Source of the DNA: Shewanella sp.
GTDB taxonomy: Bacteria > Pseudomonadota > Gammaproteobacteria > Enterobacterales > Shewanellaceae
Length of the DNA: 43,894 nt
Assembly: GCF_013214165.1 (NCBI RefSeq)
Contig: NZ_JABSSM010000006.1
Location: forward strand, 46,415 to 90,308
Reading direction: 5' to 3'
Made by a program: the position numbers and the translations under genes. The notes under the pieces were generated by a model. The model was not told the DNA's origin, did not search any database, and was given only the letters and a program-made list of their open reading frames with translations. Positions 26,809 to 35,834 of the stretch are shown here, in pieces (position 1 is the stretch's first letter; each line of letters starts with the position of its first letter).

Positions 26809-27987
26809 ATGAAAAAAATGACTTTAGCCTTGCTTATGATGACGGTACCTCTGGCTTGCGCTATCTCATCGCTTAGTTTCGCCGAGCCTGTAAAATCCAT
26901 ACAGCAGGCATCACAATACAGTATCAGTGTATCGAGTGCTAAACGTGAGATAGCACTGGATCTCAGTCGCCAATACGCGCGAGTGTTACCCGTGATGCAA
27001 TCGAATATTAACCAATATAACCTGGCTATGGATGCTAATTTAGCGTACCAATCCAGTGGCAGCGACACTAGGGCATTACGTCAAAATGAGTTGGGTATCC
27101 GTGCTGCGAAAGGGTTATATACTGATACTGAATCTCAGGTTCCCAGTCTGATTCAATTTCGTCTGGCCGACGTCAGCATGCTCAGTGATTGGCAGCAAGG
27201 TGAGTCGCCGTTATTTGCCTTTGAGCCTGATGGTGATGATAAGCACTGGGCTAACATCGAGGCTTATGATGTAGACGGTAATATTCACCTATTAGATGTT
27301 TATCAGCTTCCACAAAGACCCGTGATTGTGATTGGGTTAGACAAGCAACAGGCCATGCGTGAAGGCCTGGCTGTGATGCAAGGCATATTTTCATCGAGCA
27401 TAGATTCTGCCAGCCAGCTCAAGAGGGCTAAGCGTCAGCTGAGTGCCTTTACTGCCGCGGAACAGCCCATATCGACCACAGTCATCAAGCAGATCAGCGT
27501 GCAAGATGATGAGGAACCCTGGATATCGGGTAAAGCCGAGATCTATGGCATAGTGACCGGGGTTAATCCAAGCCGTGATGAGCCGGTATTGGATATCATA
27601 GAGATGCCTTATCTCGATTATTCAGACACCGAATATTATCCCAATCAGATCGTCATTCATTGGGAGCGCTACCGTTGGGCAGCCGCCGATCTTGTCTTGA
27701 TGGAGCATGATGATGGCACTAACTATAAAGATATTGCGACCGCACTTCTGCTTGCTGCCGAGGAAATTTTGAAGGCCTATCCGGATCCTGAAGTTCAGGG
27801 ATTTGCCATCATAGCCAAGATCACTAATGGGATCCTTAGTGCGATGCCCGATGCCTGGTTCACCAATGATGATGACTTTGTGGATGTGTATTACACCTTA
27901 CAAGAGGGTGAGACCTACACCAATCATTATGGTGCGGTCGGTAATGCCAGGGCACACTTCGCACCTCTGATGATCCAGCCAAGATAA
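26809..27987 (+). CDS. DUF3103-family exported protein
   Basis: 392 residues with a signal peptide (cleavage near SSLSFA-E, about residue 25). The acidic, Tyr-rich C-terminal half (EPWISGKAEIYGIVTG, EMPYLDYSDTEYYPNQ, HWERYRWAAADLVLMEHDDGTNYKD) resembles the DUF3103 family of Vibrio and Shewanella. No catalytic motif is recognised. The ATG has an AAGGA site. Upstream at 26702-26720 there is an AT-rich sequence with 12 of 19 Fur-consensus matches, which may be chance. Confidence 0.72.
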   Translation: MKKMTLALLMMTVPLACAISSLSFAEPVKSIQQASQYSISVSSAKREIALDLSRQYARVLPVMQSNINQYNLAMDANLAYQSSGSDTRALRQNELGIRAAKGLYTDTESQVPSLIQFRLADVSMLSDWQQGESPLFAFEPDGDDKHWANIEAYDVDGNIHLLDVYQLPQRPVIVIGLDKQQAMREGLAVMQGIFSSSIDSASQLKRAKRQLSAFTAAEQPISTTVIKQISVQDDEEPWISGKAEIYGIVTGVNPSRDEPVLDIIEMPYLDYSDTEYYPNQIVIHWERYRWAAADLVLMEHDDGTNYKDIATALLLAAEEILKAYPDPEVQGFAIIAKITNGILSAMPDAWFTNDDDFVDVYYTLQEGETYTNHYGAVGNARAHFAPLMIQPR

Positions 27988-28091
27988 GCTAACGTAATAC
28001 CATTCCATATCAGTATCGGCAAGCTTGTTCGTCAGCAGATGGAGCGAGTCTTGCCGTTGTTGCACTAATGTCGCGACTCTAGCCATGATGC

Positions 28092-28224
28092 TTTCCACTC
28101 TGAAAATAGTACCCTGGACTTGTCAGTGCTCTTCACGGGAGAGCGGATAAATCCTTATATTTCTGACCTAAGCCGAGCCGTTGGCTAGTGTGGCCACCAA
28201 GGCGTTATCCGAGTGTCGATCTTC
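28092..28224. repeat. Dispersed repeat element, copy 1 (MITE-like)
   Basis: The first 63 bases (28092-28154, starting TTTCCACTCTGAAAAT) match 35237-35299 at 49 of 63 positions without gaps. The right end (TCCGAGTGTCGATCTTC, 28208-28224) matches, inverted, the start of the second copy (16 of 17). Copy 1 therefore looks like a roughly 130-bp element with inverted termini. It overlaps the 3' end of the GntR gene by one base. Confidence 0.65.
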
Positions 28225-28928
28225 TATTGAGCCAAATCCAAATGGCTCGTCAGCTTAAACCTGTCTGCCGGATGGTATAACACAGCATAACAAACAGGCT
28301 TGCCATAGGAATGTGTGATGCGTGTGACTTTCAGGCAGGGGGTATTATCATCCAACTGCAGGTGATGGATTAAGATTTTAGTCGGCATGACGGCTTCGAC
28401 GGTTATTTCTGCTTCGGTCACTGGGGTAATAGAACTGAGATATTCGCTGGCGGTTACCTTGCTAAAATCTTGTTGTAAAAAAAGCGGGATTTGTGCGGCA
28501 CTCACATACCTTTCCTCTAGTTGGATCGGCAATTCATTCTCCCAATGCACCATGACAATCTTAAACACTGTGCTGCTATTGAGCGAGCGGGAAAAGTCAC
28601 TGTTATCTTTGGGGATCAGGGTGAGTTTACTCAGAACCGTCATTTTATGCACATGACCCCGTGAGGATATTTCATCGGCGATATTGCGGATCTCAAGCAA
28701 TGAGCTTTGTGACACGGGCTCTTTTACGAAGGTGCCCACACTAGGCACACGTTCTAGCACACCTAAGTTAACCAGCTCATCCACGGCTTTTCTGGCAGTC
28801 ATGCGACTGGCAGAAAACTGGTTGGCTAATTCCGTCTCTGAAGGGATCTGATAGCCGACTTGCCACAGGTTCGAGCTGATATTATCTTTGATCTCATTTG
28901 AGATGAATCGATATTTAGGTAGTTTCAT
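28224..28928 (-). CDS. GntR-family (HutC/UTRA) transcription repressor
   Basis: 234 residues. An N-terminal winged helix (SETELANQFSASRMTARKAV, then VLERVPSVGTFV) and a C-terminal UTRA ligand domain (about 85-230, including LPIQLEERYVSA and ITHSYGKPVCYAVLYHPADRF) place it in the HutC subgroup. UTRA domains sense small molecules such as urocanate, amino sugars or trehalose phosphate. It is divergent from the TonB receptor/PepSY operon, and two GTATATAC octamers (HutC-type GTnTAnAC operators) lie between, so it probably represses that operon and itself. No histidine-degradation genes are nearby. Confidence 0.9.
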   Translation of the reverse strand: MKLPKYRFISNEIKDNISSNLWQVGYQIPSETELANQFSASRMTARKAVDELVNLGVLERVPSVGTFVKEPVSQSSLLEIRNIADEISSRGHVHKMTVLSKLTLIPKDNSDFSRSLNSSTVFKIVMVHWENELPIQLEERYVSAAQIPLFLQQDFSKVTASEYLSSITPVTEAEITVEAVMPTKILIHHLQLDDNTPCLKVTRITHSYGKPVCYAVLYHPADRFKLTSHLDLAQ

Positions 28929-29099
28929 TTAATCTTATTATTACCCGGTGCTAGCACTTAACTGAACTATCGAAGTGCTTAGTGTATATGCCAAACAAGG
29001 CTAAAACATTTGGCGTTCATAATATAGACCAAGCCAAGGTTCCATCCTATTTCACTTACTATTCAAACCTTAACGCTAAACATTTCTATAACACCAGCA

Positions 29100-29107
29100 G
29101 TATATAC
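29100..29107. promoter_or_regulatory. Candidate UTRA-repressor operator 1 (GTATATAC)
   Basis: Perfect palindromic octamer GTATATAC within AGTATATACC, between the divergent gntR and TonB receptor genes. It fits the GTnTAnAC signature of HutC-type GntR regulators and is repeated at 29277. Confidence 0.5.
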
Positions 29108-29276
29108 CACAAAAATAAGGTGTCAATTTTAAACTCGTTTGTCGTCATAATGCATACAAAACATGCTTCTAAGCCGATGGGGAGCCGAGTGAGTAAAAAT
29201 TCATACCAATCAATAACAAGTCCGCCCCCTCTAGCCTTAGCAACATAAATAGTCAAAATAATTAACTTTTTATGTT

Positions 29277-29284
29277 GTATATAC
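29277..29284. promoter_or_regulatory. Candidate UTRA-repressor operator 2 (GTATATAC) near receptor promoter
   Basis: A second copy of GTATATAC, overlapping the 12-bp palindrome TATACCGGTATA (29280-29291). It lies 93 bp before the receptor start, close to where its promoter should be. The receptor lacks a visible Fur box. Confidence 0.55.
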
Positions 29285-29376
29285 CGGTATAGTCCTGCAT
29301 AGTATTTCGACGATTTAAGCACATACTAATAAATTCCGGCATGAATCGGATGCCCTGCAACACTGGAGAATAAACA

Positions 29377-32052
29377 ATGAAAGCTACACATTTCCGCCCC
29401 AGTCGTATTTTCACCGCATTGCTCATATCGGGTGTGATCTTGCCGACACAATATGCATCAGCACAAGAGAGCCAAGCGGTTGAGCGCATTCAAGTCACGG
29501 GTTCGAAAATTAAACGCACGGATATGGAAGCGGCAAGTCCTGTGTCTATTATCACAGCGGCGGACATTAGTGCATCCGGTATAACCAACATAGAAAATTT
29601 ACTGCAGAGAATGTCTTTCTCCGCCGGCAGCGCCGGTAACGCCACTAATGCATACTGGACCAGCGGTGGTTACGGTACTGCTCAGGTCAACTTACGCGGA
29701 CTAGGAATTAAACGTACTCTGGTGTTGTTAAACGGTCGTCGAGTCGTTGGTGGTGGCACAGGAGCAAACAGCTCTGTGGATTTAAACATGATCCCCACAT
29801 CTATGATTGAGCGCATCGAAGTGTTAAAAGATGGCGCTTCGGCTATCTATGGCGCCGACGCGGTTGCCGGTGTGGTGAACATCATCACCAAAAAAGAATT
29901 TGATGGCGCCGAGTTGGATGTCAAGGTGGGGATGACGGATAAAGGGGATGGTGAAAACCATGATATCAGTCTCACCATAGGTGGGGAGTTCGATAAGGGT
30001 AATTCGGTATTCAATATAAGCTATAGCAAGACCTCGGCAATCCGCCAGTCTGATCGTATCGATTGTGCAAAATATGGTACTAAGCAAGGGACATTCGAAT
30101 GTTTCGGCAGTAGCACCAGCGAAGGCGGACGTGCGCTGTTGGCCGATGGGAGCCAGGTGCAGTTCAACCAAGATCCCGATACGGATGCAAACGGTAACAA
30201 CTACGGCGACTACGATGCATCGATTCACAGTTTCGAATGGATCCCCTACCTCAATGCCGTCAGCCCGATGGAAAGAATTAACCTGTCTAACTTTACCAAC
30301 TACAACATCAATGACTCATTACAGTTATACGTTGAGGCCAGTTACTCTAACCGCCGCGGCGAGCAGATCGTCACGCCGCGTAATGGTTTTAAGGGGATAA
30401 AAGTCGATGCTGATTTTAAGTATAACCCTACGGGACAAGACGTAGAGTTTCAGAAGCGTCGTAACACAGAATTAGGAGCGCCTTTCTTCTTCCAGGAAAC
30501 CAATACCTTCAGAGTCGTCACGGGTCTGCAGGGATTTTTGGACAATGGCTGGGAATGGGACATTTCATATAACTACGGTCGTAACACAGGCACCGATGGC
30601 TGGACCTTCGACATAGATCCTGACAAGGCTGCCCAGACACTGAACGATAGCATCTGTACCTATGATAATAGCAATGGTATTCCCTGTGGTGACTGGTTCG
30701 GTAAAGATGAGCTGAGTCAAGATGTCATCGATTATGTGAAATATCGCCGCGAAGGCACCGGCGGCAATGAGATGCGTGTTTTTTCGGCGAGCTTGAATGG
30801 TTACTTATTAGACATGCCAGCCGGTGAGCTTGGTTTCGCTATCGGTGCTGAGAATCGCAGCGAGAAAGGCTGGAGAAATCCAGATTCCACCGTATTGAAT
30901 AATGGCTTGGAAGATGCCATCAGCGGCAGTTACGATGTGAATGAAGTCTTCGCCGAACTCTCGGTGCCTTTGATAAGCGATGTGTATCTGGCTGAGAGTG
31001 TCGCTTTGGAACTGGCGGCGCGTTATTCGGATTACAGCACTGTCGGGGCTGAAACTACCTATAAATTGGGACTCACCTGGAAGGTCAATGATGAGCTAAT
31101 GGTCCGTGGTGTGGTCTCTACGGCGTTTCGTGCGCCAGTGATCACTGAGCTGTTCGGTGGTACCAACGGAGAGAACTTACGCACCATAGATCCTTGTGAG
31201 AATGCCACGGGAAACATAGCGACCAATTGTCTCGCCGATGGTGTACCAGCCAATTTCGAGCAAGATGGGACCACAATTTTAACCAGTGTGGGTGGCAATC
31301 CTGAGCTGGGAGCCGAGACGGCAGACACCACAACCTTAGGTCTGGTCTGGCAACCAAGTTACGTGGAAGGCTTATCTGCGACGGTCGATTATTTTAACAT
31401 CGAAATCGAAGATGCCATCACTTCGGTCAATGGCTCAGACACGCTCAAGCTATGTTATGAAAATCCTGTGGCTAATGCCAAATTCTGCGATACCTTCAGC
31501 AGGCATCCTGTGACAAATCAGGTCGATGAACTCAATCAGCGTCCGGTCAATGCCGCCGTTGAAAAGGTCAGTGGTATTGACTTCAATACCGCCTATACCT
31601 TCACCCTGTTTGGTCTAGATAGCAGCGCAAACCTGGATATCACCCACTTACTGACTCATGAGAGCACACCATTTTCGGGTGAGGAGACTATCGATAAGGT
31701 TGGCTATATCACCGAAGATCAAGGTAGCTACACCGAGTGGCGTGGTAACTTAAGTTATAGCGTGATGACTGATGATTGGTCTGCGACCTACTCATTACGT
31801 TATATCGGCGCTGCGGATGATGTGAATGGTAGTGATAATGACCCCTTAGGTAAGTCGGTAGATGCGGTAACCTATTCCGACGTATCGGCCTCTTACTACT
31901 ACAGTGAGGCACTTCGCTTCACTCTGGGAGTCGACAATATCTTCGATAAGAAAGCGCCTTACCTGACATCATGGAATGATGCTAATACCGATGTTATGAC
32001 CTACGATCTGGTCGGCCGCCGCGGGTTCTTGCGCGCCGTGTATCAATTCTAA
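29377..32052 (+). CDS. TonB-dependent outer-membrane receptor
   Basis: 891 residues. Signal peptide to about residue 29 (YASA-QE), a TonB-box-like ERIQVTGSKIKR, then the plug (about 50-165, with VNLRGLGIKRTLVLLNGRRV and IERIEVLKDGASAIYGADAV) and the 22-strand barrel ending in FLRAVYQF. It imports a ligand across the outer membrane using TonB energy. The plug type is that of large marine receptors for peptides, sugars or small organic molecules; several cysteine pairs (such as DCAKYG...ECFG and CTYDNSNGIPCG) suggest disulfide-stabilised surface loops. It leads the PepSY operon and is probably controlled by the divergent GntR protein. The ligand is unknown. Confidence 0.93.
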   Translation: MKATHFRPSRIFTALLISGVILPTQYASAQESQAVERIQVTGSKIKRTDMEAASPVSIITAADISASGITNIENLLQRMSFSAGSAGNATNAYWTSGGYGTAQVNLRGLGIKRTLVLLNGRRVVGGGTGANSSVDLNMIPTSMIERIEVLKDGASAIYGADAVAGVVNIITKKEFDGAELDVKVGMTDKGDGENHDISLTIGGEFDKGNSVFNISYSKTSAIRQSDRIDCAKYGTKQGTFECFGSSTSEGGRALLADGSQVQFNQDPDTDANGNNYGDYDASIHSFEWIPYLNAVSPMERINLSNFTNYNINDSLQLYVEASYSNRRGEQIVTPRNGFKGIKVDADFKYNPTGQDVEFQKRRNTELGAPFFFQETNTFRVVTGLQGFLDNGWEWDISYNYGRNTGTDGWTFDIDPDKAAQTLNDSICTYDNSNGIPCGDWFGKDELSQDVIDYVKYRREGTGGNEMRVFSASLNGYLLDMPAGELGFAIGAENRSEKGWRNPDSTVLNNGLEDAISGSYDVNEVFAELSVPLISDVYLAESVALELAARYSDYSTVGAETTYKLGLTWKVNDELMVRGVVSTAFRAPVITELFGGTNGENLRTIDPCENATGNIATNCLADGVPANFEQDGTTILTSVGGNPELGAETADTTTLGLVWQPSYVEGLSATVDYFNIEIEDAITSVNGSDTLKLCYENPVANAKFCDTFSRHPVTNQVDELNQRPVNAAVEKVSGIDFNTAYTFTLFGLDSSANLDITHLLTHESTPFSGEETIDKVGYITEDQGSYTEWRGNLSYSVMTDDWSATYSLRYIGAADDVNGSDNDPLGKSVDAVTYSDVSASYYYSEALRFTLGVDNIFDKKAPYLTSWNDANTDVMTYDLVGRRGFLRAVYQF

Positions 32053-32074
32053 GCTAGGTTAAACGAAACCGCCT

Positions 32075-32103
32075 AGGCCCTATGGTTACCTACCATAGGG
32101 CCT
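32075..32103 (+). terminator. Hairpin between TonB receptor and PepSY genes
   Basis: 12-bp perfect stem AGGCCCTATGGT / ACCATAGGGCCT with a 5-base loop, 23 bp after the receptor stop. There is no T run. It may stabilise the receptor mRNA or partly terminate, so that the receptor is made in excess of the inner-membrane proteins. Confidence 0.6.
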
Positions 32104-32247
32104 TAGCTGTTTCCTTGAATATAAAGTACTGAGACTAACGCGTTAAAACTAAAGTATTAATAGTAACATTTTTAACTGGCAGCATAGCCCAGCATCACAA
32201 CGTTAGCCGGTGTAACTGTGTGATGTTCTAACAATAGAGGTAAGGCA

Positions 32248-33003
32248 ATGAGAGATTCGATGAGTCTGCTTAAAACCAGCAGAAAATACCATAAGTGGCT
32301 GATGGCATTTATTGGCATGCAATTTGTTATCTGGTCATTCACTGGTGCCTATATGGTATTTATCAATATTGATTACATCCATGGCGATACACTCGTCAAC
32401 AATGCACAAGATAAAATTGACCCACAAGAAATCAAATATCCGTTACAAACATTATTGCAACAGCATCCAGGCGCCGCAGATATCAAGCTGGGTAGATATT
32501 TGGATAAGCATGTCTACCGCTTCAAATTGACCGATAAAAAAGTATTAATAGATGCATCAAATGGTCAAATTATTCCTTCTCTGAGCCGTGAGCAAGCCGA
32601 GCACGCTGCGCAATATTATTATACTGGCACAGGAGATATTGATAGTAGCGAGCTGTTCAGTGAACATGCACCCTTCGATCTTAATCCGGCGGCGCTGCCT
32701 GCATGGCAGGTAAACTTTACCGATTTTGGTTCCCCCACTATTTATGTGTCGGCAGAGACGGGCTTACTGATGGGGAAACGGCATGACTTTTGGCGCTTAT
32801 TCGATTGGATGTTCCGCTTTCATGTGATGGATTATGACAAGGGGGAAATTGATAACAGCCTATTGTTCTGGTTTACCCTCCTGGGCATTTTGTCGTCCAT
32901 CTTCGGCCTAGTGCTGGTTTATTTCCGCGTGTTCCGTAAAGAAGCAGCAGACCTGACACCGCCTACCGCCAATAAAAATAATAATCTAGAAGGGGCTGCC
33001 TAA
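32248..33003 (+). CDS. PepSY-domain inner-membrane protein
   Basis: 251 residues. N-terminal helix about 15-38 (HKWLMAFIGMQFVIWSFTG), an extracytoplasmic PepSY-type domain with WQVNFTDFGSPTIYVSAETG, the motif FHVMDY, and a second helix about 206-228. The same landmarks (HKW at the N-terminus, WQVNF, HFMDY) recur in the next gene, so the two are paralogues. Membrane histidines could hold heme. The family includes ferric-siderophore reductases such as FpvG. ATG 32248 follows AGAGGTAAGG. Its stop codon overlaps the next ATG (TAATG), giving tight coupling. Confidence 0.85.
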   Translation: MRDSMSLLKTSRKYHKWLMAFIGMQFVIWSFTGAYMVFINIDYIHGDTLVNNAQDKIDPQEIKYPLQTLLQQHPGAADIKLGRYLDKHVYRFKLTDKKVLIDASNGQIIPSLSREQAEHAAQYYYTGTGDIDSSELFSEHAPFDLNPAALPAWQVNFTDFGSPTIYVSAETGLLMGKRHDFWRLFDWMFRFHVMDYDKGEIDNSLLFWFTLLGILSSIFGLVLVYFRVFRKEAADLTPPTANKNNNLEGAA

Positions 33004-34859
33004 TGATTTTAGTCAGAAAAATCCATAAGTGGACCTCTGTCATCGTCGGTGTTCAATTCTTGATCTGGCTTGGCAGTGGCATGTATTTTAATTTCATGGA
33101 CCATACTAAAGCTTCGGGTCATACCTATAGAAGCCATCACACAGTCAGCCTGGCATGGGAAAAATTTAGCCTTCGAGAGCCTCAAATCGTGTTACAGCAA
33201 GAGGCTACAAGTACCTCTCTGGCCTTAATCCAGTTAGCCGGGGATCCCTATTACCTGCTAAATCATCAACGTGGTTTATACGCGAACTTTGTCAATAAAT
33301 ACTCACTCATCGATGCCGTTAGCGGCGATTTGGTGGATATGGGCTCGGACTTTGCCCAAAGACTGGCGGTTCTATCGTATACCGGTCCAGGCTCTGTGAT
33401 ATCGACGACATTCATATCCGGCCATGTCGAAGATTTTCCTAAACAAAAAAATCCCGTATGGCAAGTTAATTTCGACGACGATCTCGATACCAGTGTCTAT
33501 ATAGAGTCGGGTTCGGGGCGTGTAGTCGGCCACATCGATGACGATAAACGCCTGGCTGATTTCTTATTAATGTTACATTTTATGGACTATACCAACGAAG
33601 GCAGTTTTAATAATGTGCAAATGATAGTGTTTGCCTTCTTGACCTTATTCCTCTGTATTACAGGCTTGATATGGACGATCGATTTGGCCGTTCGGGGTCA
33701 GTATAGTCTGAAAATATTTGCTCGAAAGAAGACAGTTAAGCTCTTCGACAGAAATCAAAAGAGCCTGGGGAAGGTCACGATTTCCACCCATGAAAACTTA
33801 TTGGATGCCTTGGTGGGACATGACATCATCTTGCCCTCGACTTGTGGCGGGGGTGGTACCTGTGGTCGCTGTCGTATCATGATAAACCAGAAGGTGAATT
33901 ACACTTCTGCCGATAAACTGCATTTTAATGAACACGAATTGGAACAAGGTTATCGCTTGGCCTGTCAGCACTTCAGTGATGATGTTGAGCAGATGACCCT
34001 AATGGATATCACGGATGCGAAAAAATATAAACTGCAGTTGATCCGGTCGACTTACCTTAGTCCCTTCATCAAGGAGCTACGCTTCAAGGCACAGGCTAAG
34101 GTCCCCATTCGTTATCGGGCCGGTGCCTTTATGCGCTTTTTTATCCCAGCAGCTAAGGGGGGCTCTATTCCACAAGATCTGCCTACTGCGTATCAGCCAA
34201 GTTGGCAAGATGTGCCAGACACCCAATATCAACACGGTGATTGTTCTCGAAGTTATTCGCTTGCGGGCATTGACGAGGCGACTAATGAGCTGGTTTTTGT
34301 CATCAAGATGCAACACGCCAGCGAAGCATCCATGCGTCCGGGCATAGCGTCAAACTATCTTTGTAATCTCAGTGCCGGTGACACCATAGAGGCCATTGGT
34401 CCGTTCGAAGAGTTTTACGCTAAGGATAGCAGCGATAAACCCTTGGTCTTAGTCGGTGCCGGTTCGGGAATGGCACCCCTCAAAGCCTTGATCGAAGAGC
34501 AACTGTTCTTACTCAGCTCAGATGAGAGCAAAACACCACGGCCACTGCATTTCCTCTACGGTGCCCGTAACGAAAATGACGTCATCTATGTGGATTATTT
34601 CTATAATCTGGCCAAGAAACACGCTCATTTTCATTACTACCCCGTGCTTTCTCAACCGGACGAAGACTGGCTCGGCGCAACGGGCTACGCTCAACATGTG
34701 CTGGCGTTAAACTGGGATAATATTACCGAGCAGGGGCGGCCTGAGTTTTATTTATGTGGCCCCAGCGGGCTGATGAATGACACCATCAAATTATTAAATG
34801 ACAAGGGAGTAGCCGAGGAGGATATCGCTTTCGATGAGTTTACCAGCTCCGCGGCCTAG
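33003..34859 (+). CDS. PepSY membrane domain fused to [2Fe-2S] ferredoxin and FAD/NAD(P)H reductase (NqrF-like)
   Basis: 618 residues in three parts. (1) A PepSY membrane module (about 1-235) with helices near 7-29 and 206-228 and the HFMDY motif. (2) A plant-type ferredoxin (about 245-335) with Cys281-GGGGT-Cys287-GR-Cys290 and Cys321 (LACQH) as cluster ligands, as in NqrF. (3) A ferredoxin reductase module: FAD block SRSYSLAG, NAD(P) block VGAGSGMAPLKALIEEQL, and C-terminal LCGPSGLMNDT. Electrons would run NAD(P)H to FAD to 2Fe-2S to membrane. The start overlaps the upstream stop, so the two PepSY proteins probably form one complex. The inferred role is to reduce the ligand brought in by the receptor, perhaps a ferric chelate. 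Confidence 0.9.
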   Translation: MILVRKIHKWTSVIVGVQFLIWLGSGMYFNFMDHTKASGHTYRSHHTVSLAWEKFSLREPQIVLQQEATSTSLALIQLAGDPYYLLNHQRGLYANFVNKYSLIDAVSGDLVDMGSDFAQRLAVLSYTGPGSVISTTFISGHVEDFPKQKNPVWQVNFDDDLDTSVYIESGSGRVVGHIDDDKRLADFLLMLHFMDYTNEGSFNNVQMIVFAFLTLFLCITGLIWTIDLAVRGQYSLKIFARKKTVKLFDRNQKSLGKVTISTHENLLDALVGHDIILPSTCGGGGTCGRCRIMINQKVNYTSADKLHFNEHELEQGYRLACQHFSDDVEQMTLMDITDAKKYKLQLIRSTYLSPFIKELRFKAQAKVPIRYRAGAFMRFFIPAAKGGSIPQDLPTAYQPSWQDVPDTQYQHGDCSRSYSLAGIDEATNELVFVIKMQHASEASMRPGIASNYLCNLSAGDTIEAIGPFEEFYAKDSSDKPLVLVGAGSGMAPLKALIEEQLFLLSSDESKTPRPLHFLYGARNENDVIYVDYFYNLAKKHAHFHYYPVLSQPDEDWLGATGYAQHVLALNWDNITEQGRPEFYLCGPSGLMNDTIKLLNDKGVAEEDIAFDEFTSSAA

Positions 34860-34923
34860 TGAGATCTAAGGGCAAGGGGCTTGAGCCTTTAGCGTCTGCT
34901 TGATAATGTACCTAGACTCCGAC

Positions 34924-34940
34924 GGGGCTGTCACAGCCCC
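34924..34940 (+). terminator. Hairpin after the PepSY-reductase operon
   Basis: GGGGCTG / CAGCCCC with a TCA loop, 64 bp past the stop codon. No T run follows, so termination would be Rho-dependent or weak. Confidence 0.5.
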
Positions 34941-35236
34941 TGAGTCGACACTCGGTATTCAACAGACGGCTCATATTGAGCTCCTCTCTGCCCCTTGACC
35001 TAATTAAGATTTAGAATTAAATGATGTTCATATACTTTCTTTGATGAGTGGGACTGGAATTAGTTTACTCGATACGTTATCCATCAACTTATCTGCGTTA
35101 TATGGTAAATCATAATGCCTAATCGCCATAGATGATGATTAACTCACAGTTCAAAACGGATCGCTCACTCTTGCTTTTGGGGGTAAAGATATCTGCCGCT
35201 CGCATACCAAAAAATGTTTCCCGCTCACCATGAAGA

Positions 35237-35299
35237 TTTCCACTATGAAAATCGACACTCGGACTTGTCACTCATCTTCATGGGATATCGGATAAAGCC
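35237..35299. repeat. Dispersed repeat element, copy 2
   Basis: Begins TTTCCACTATGAAAATCGAC and matches 28092-28154 at 49 of 63 positions. No second inverted end was found downstream, so this copy may be truncated. Confidence 0.6.
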
Positions 35300-35459
35300 C
35301 TGACTCTTGTGTTAACTTTCTGCTTTGATACATAAGTTGAAACTCTCCCATACTGATGTTTTAAAATAGTTCATATTTTGAAAATATCTAACAATTTTAA
35401 TCGCGTGATTTTGATCTTATTTTTGGTCTGGATATACGAATTCAGGTGTATTAGACCAG

Positions 35460-35471
35460 GCAATCGTTTGC
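35460..35471. promoter_or_regulatory. LacI-family (RbsR-type) operator relic
   Basis: GCAATCGTTTGC matches the LacI/PurR/RbsR-type palindrome GCAAACGTTTGC at 11 of 12 bases and lies 131 bp upstream of the rbsK relic, where a ribose operon would be controlled. Confidence 0.6.
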
Positions 35472-35602
35472 GCAAGCATTTACGCGGTTATTTCACCGTT
35501 TTGAACCAGATCCGTGAGATGAGATCACCTTAGCCTATTATTCGGATCTTACTGCGCCGCCGTGTAAGCGCCAGCTATCCAACTAAGTAAAGAGAGACTC
35601 AG

Positions 35603-35782
35603 ATGGCCAAATTATCCGTATTGGGCAGTATCAATGTAGATCTCCTAATGCAAGTCGGCGCCGCGCCTAAGGGTGGGCAGACTATTCAAGCTAAACAGTA
35701 CTAAATAGTGGCCGGGGGCAAGGGCGAAAATCAGGCTGTAGCCGCGGTGAAGTTGGGAGCGGACGTGGCGGCATTATCTATG
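35603..35782 (+). pseudogene. Ribokinase (rbsK) fragment with in-frame stop
   Basis: The frame from ATG 35603 (behind AGAGAGA) reads MAKLSVLGSINVDLLMQVGA then a TAA at codon 34 (35702-35704), and continues in frame as VAGGKGENQAVAAVKLGADV. This is the N-terminal substrate-binding part of ribokinase (GSINVD and GGKGxNQAVAA motifs). About 250 residues including the catalytic GAGD region are missing. It is the 5' end of a dead ribose-utilisation gene. Confidence 0.85.
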
Positions 35783-35834
35783 ACCCGCATACGTGACATT
35801 TTGCCAAGCCTGCAGGGTATTTCCTATGCTCAGC

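Larger units (their letters stand above)
34941..35602. other. 660-bp gene-free region with repeat and operator relic
   Basis: No gene is seen. It carries repeat copy 2 (35237-35299) and a LacI-family operator (35460-35471) that precedes the rbsK relic. The rest is unremarkable AT-rich sequence. Confidence 0.5.

Noticed and set aside
28982..29248. 88-codon frame between gntR and the TonB receptor
   Set aside because: It lies in the divergent promoter region with the operator octamers and has no recognisable coding features.
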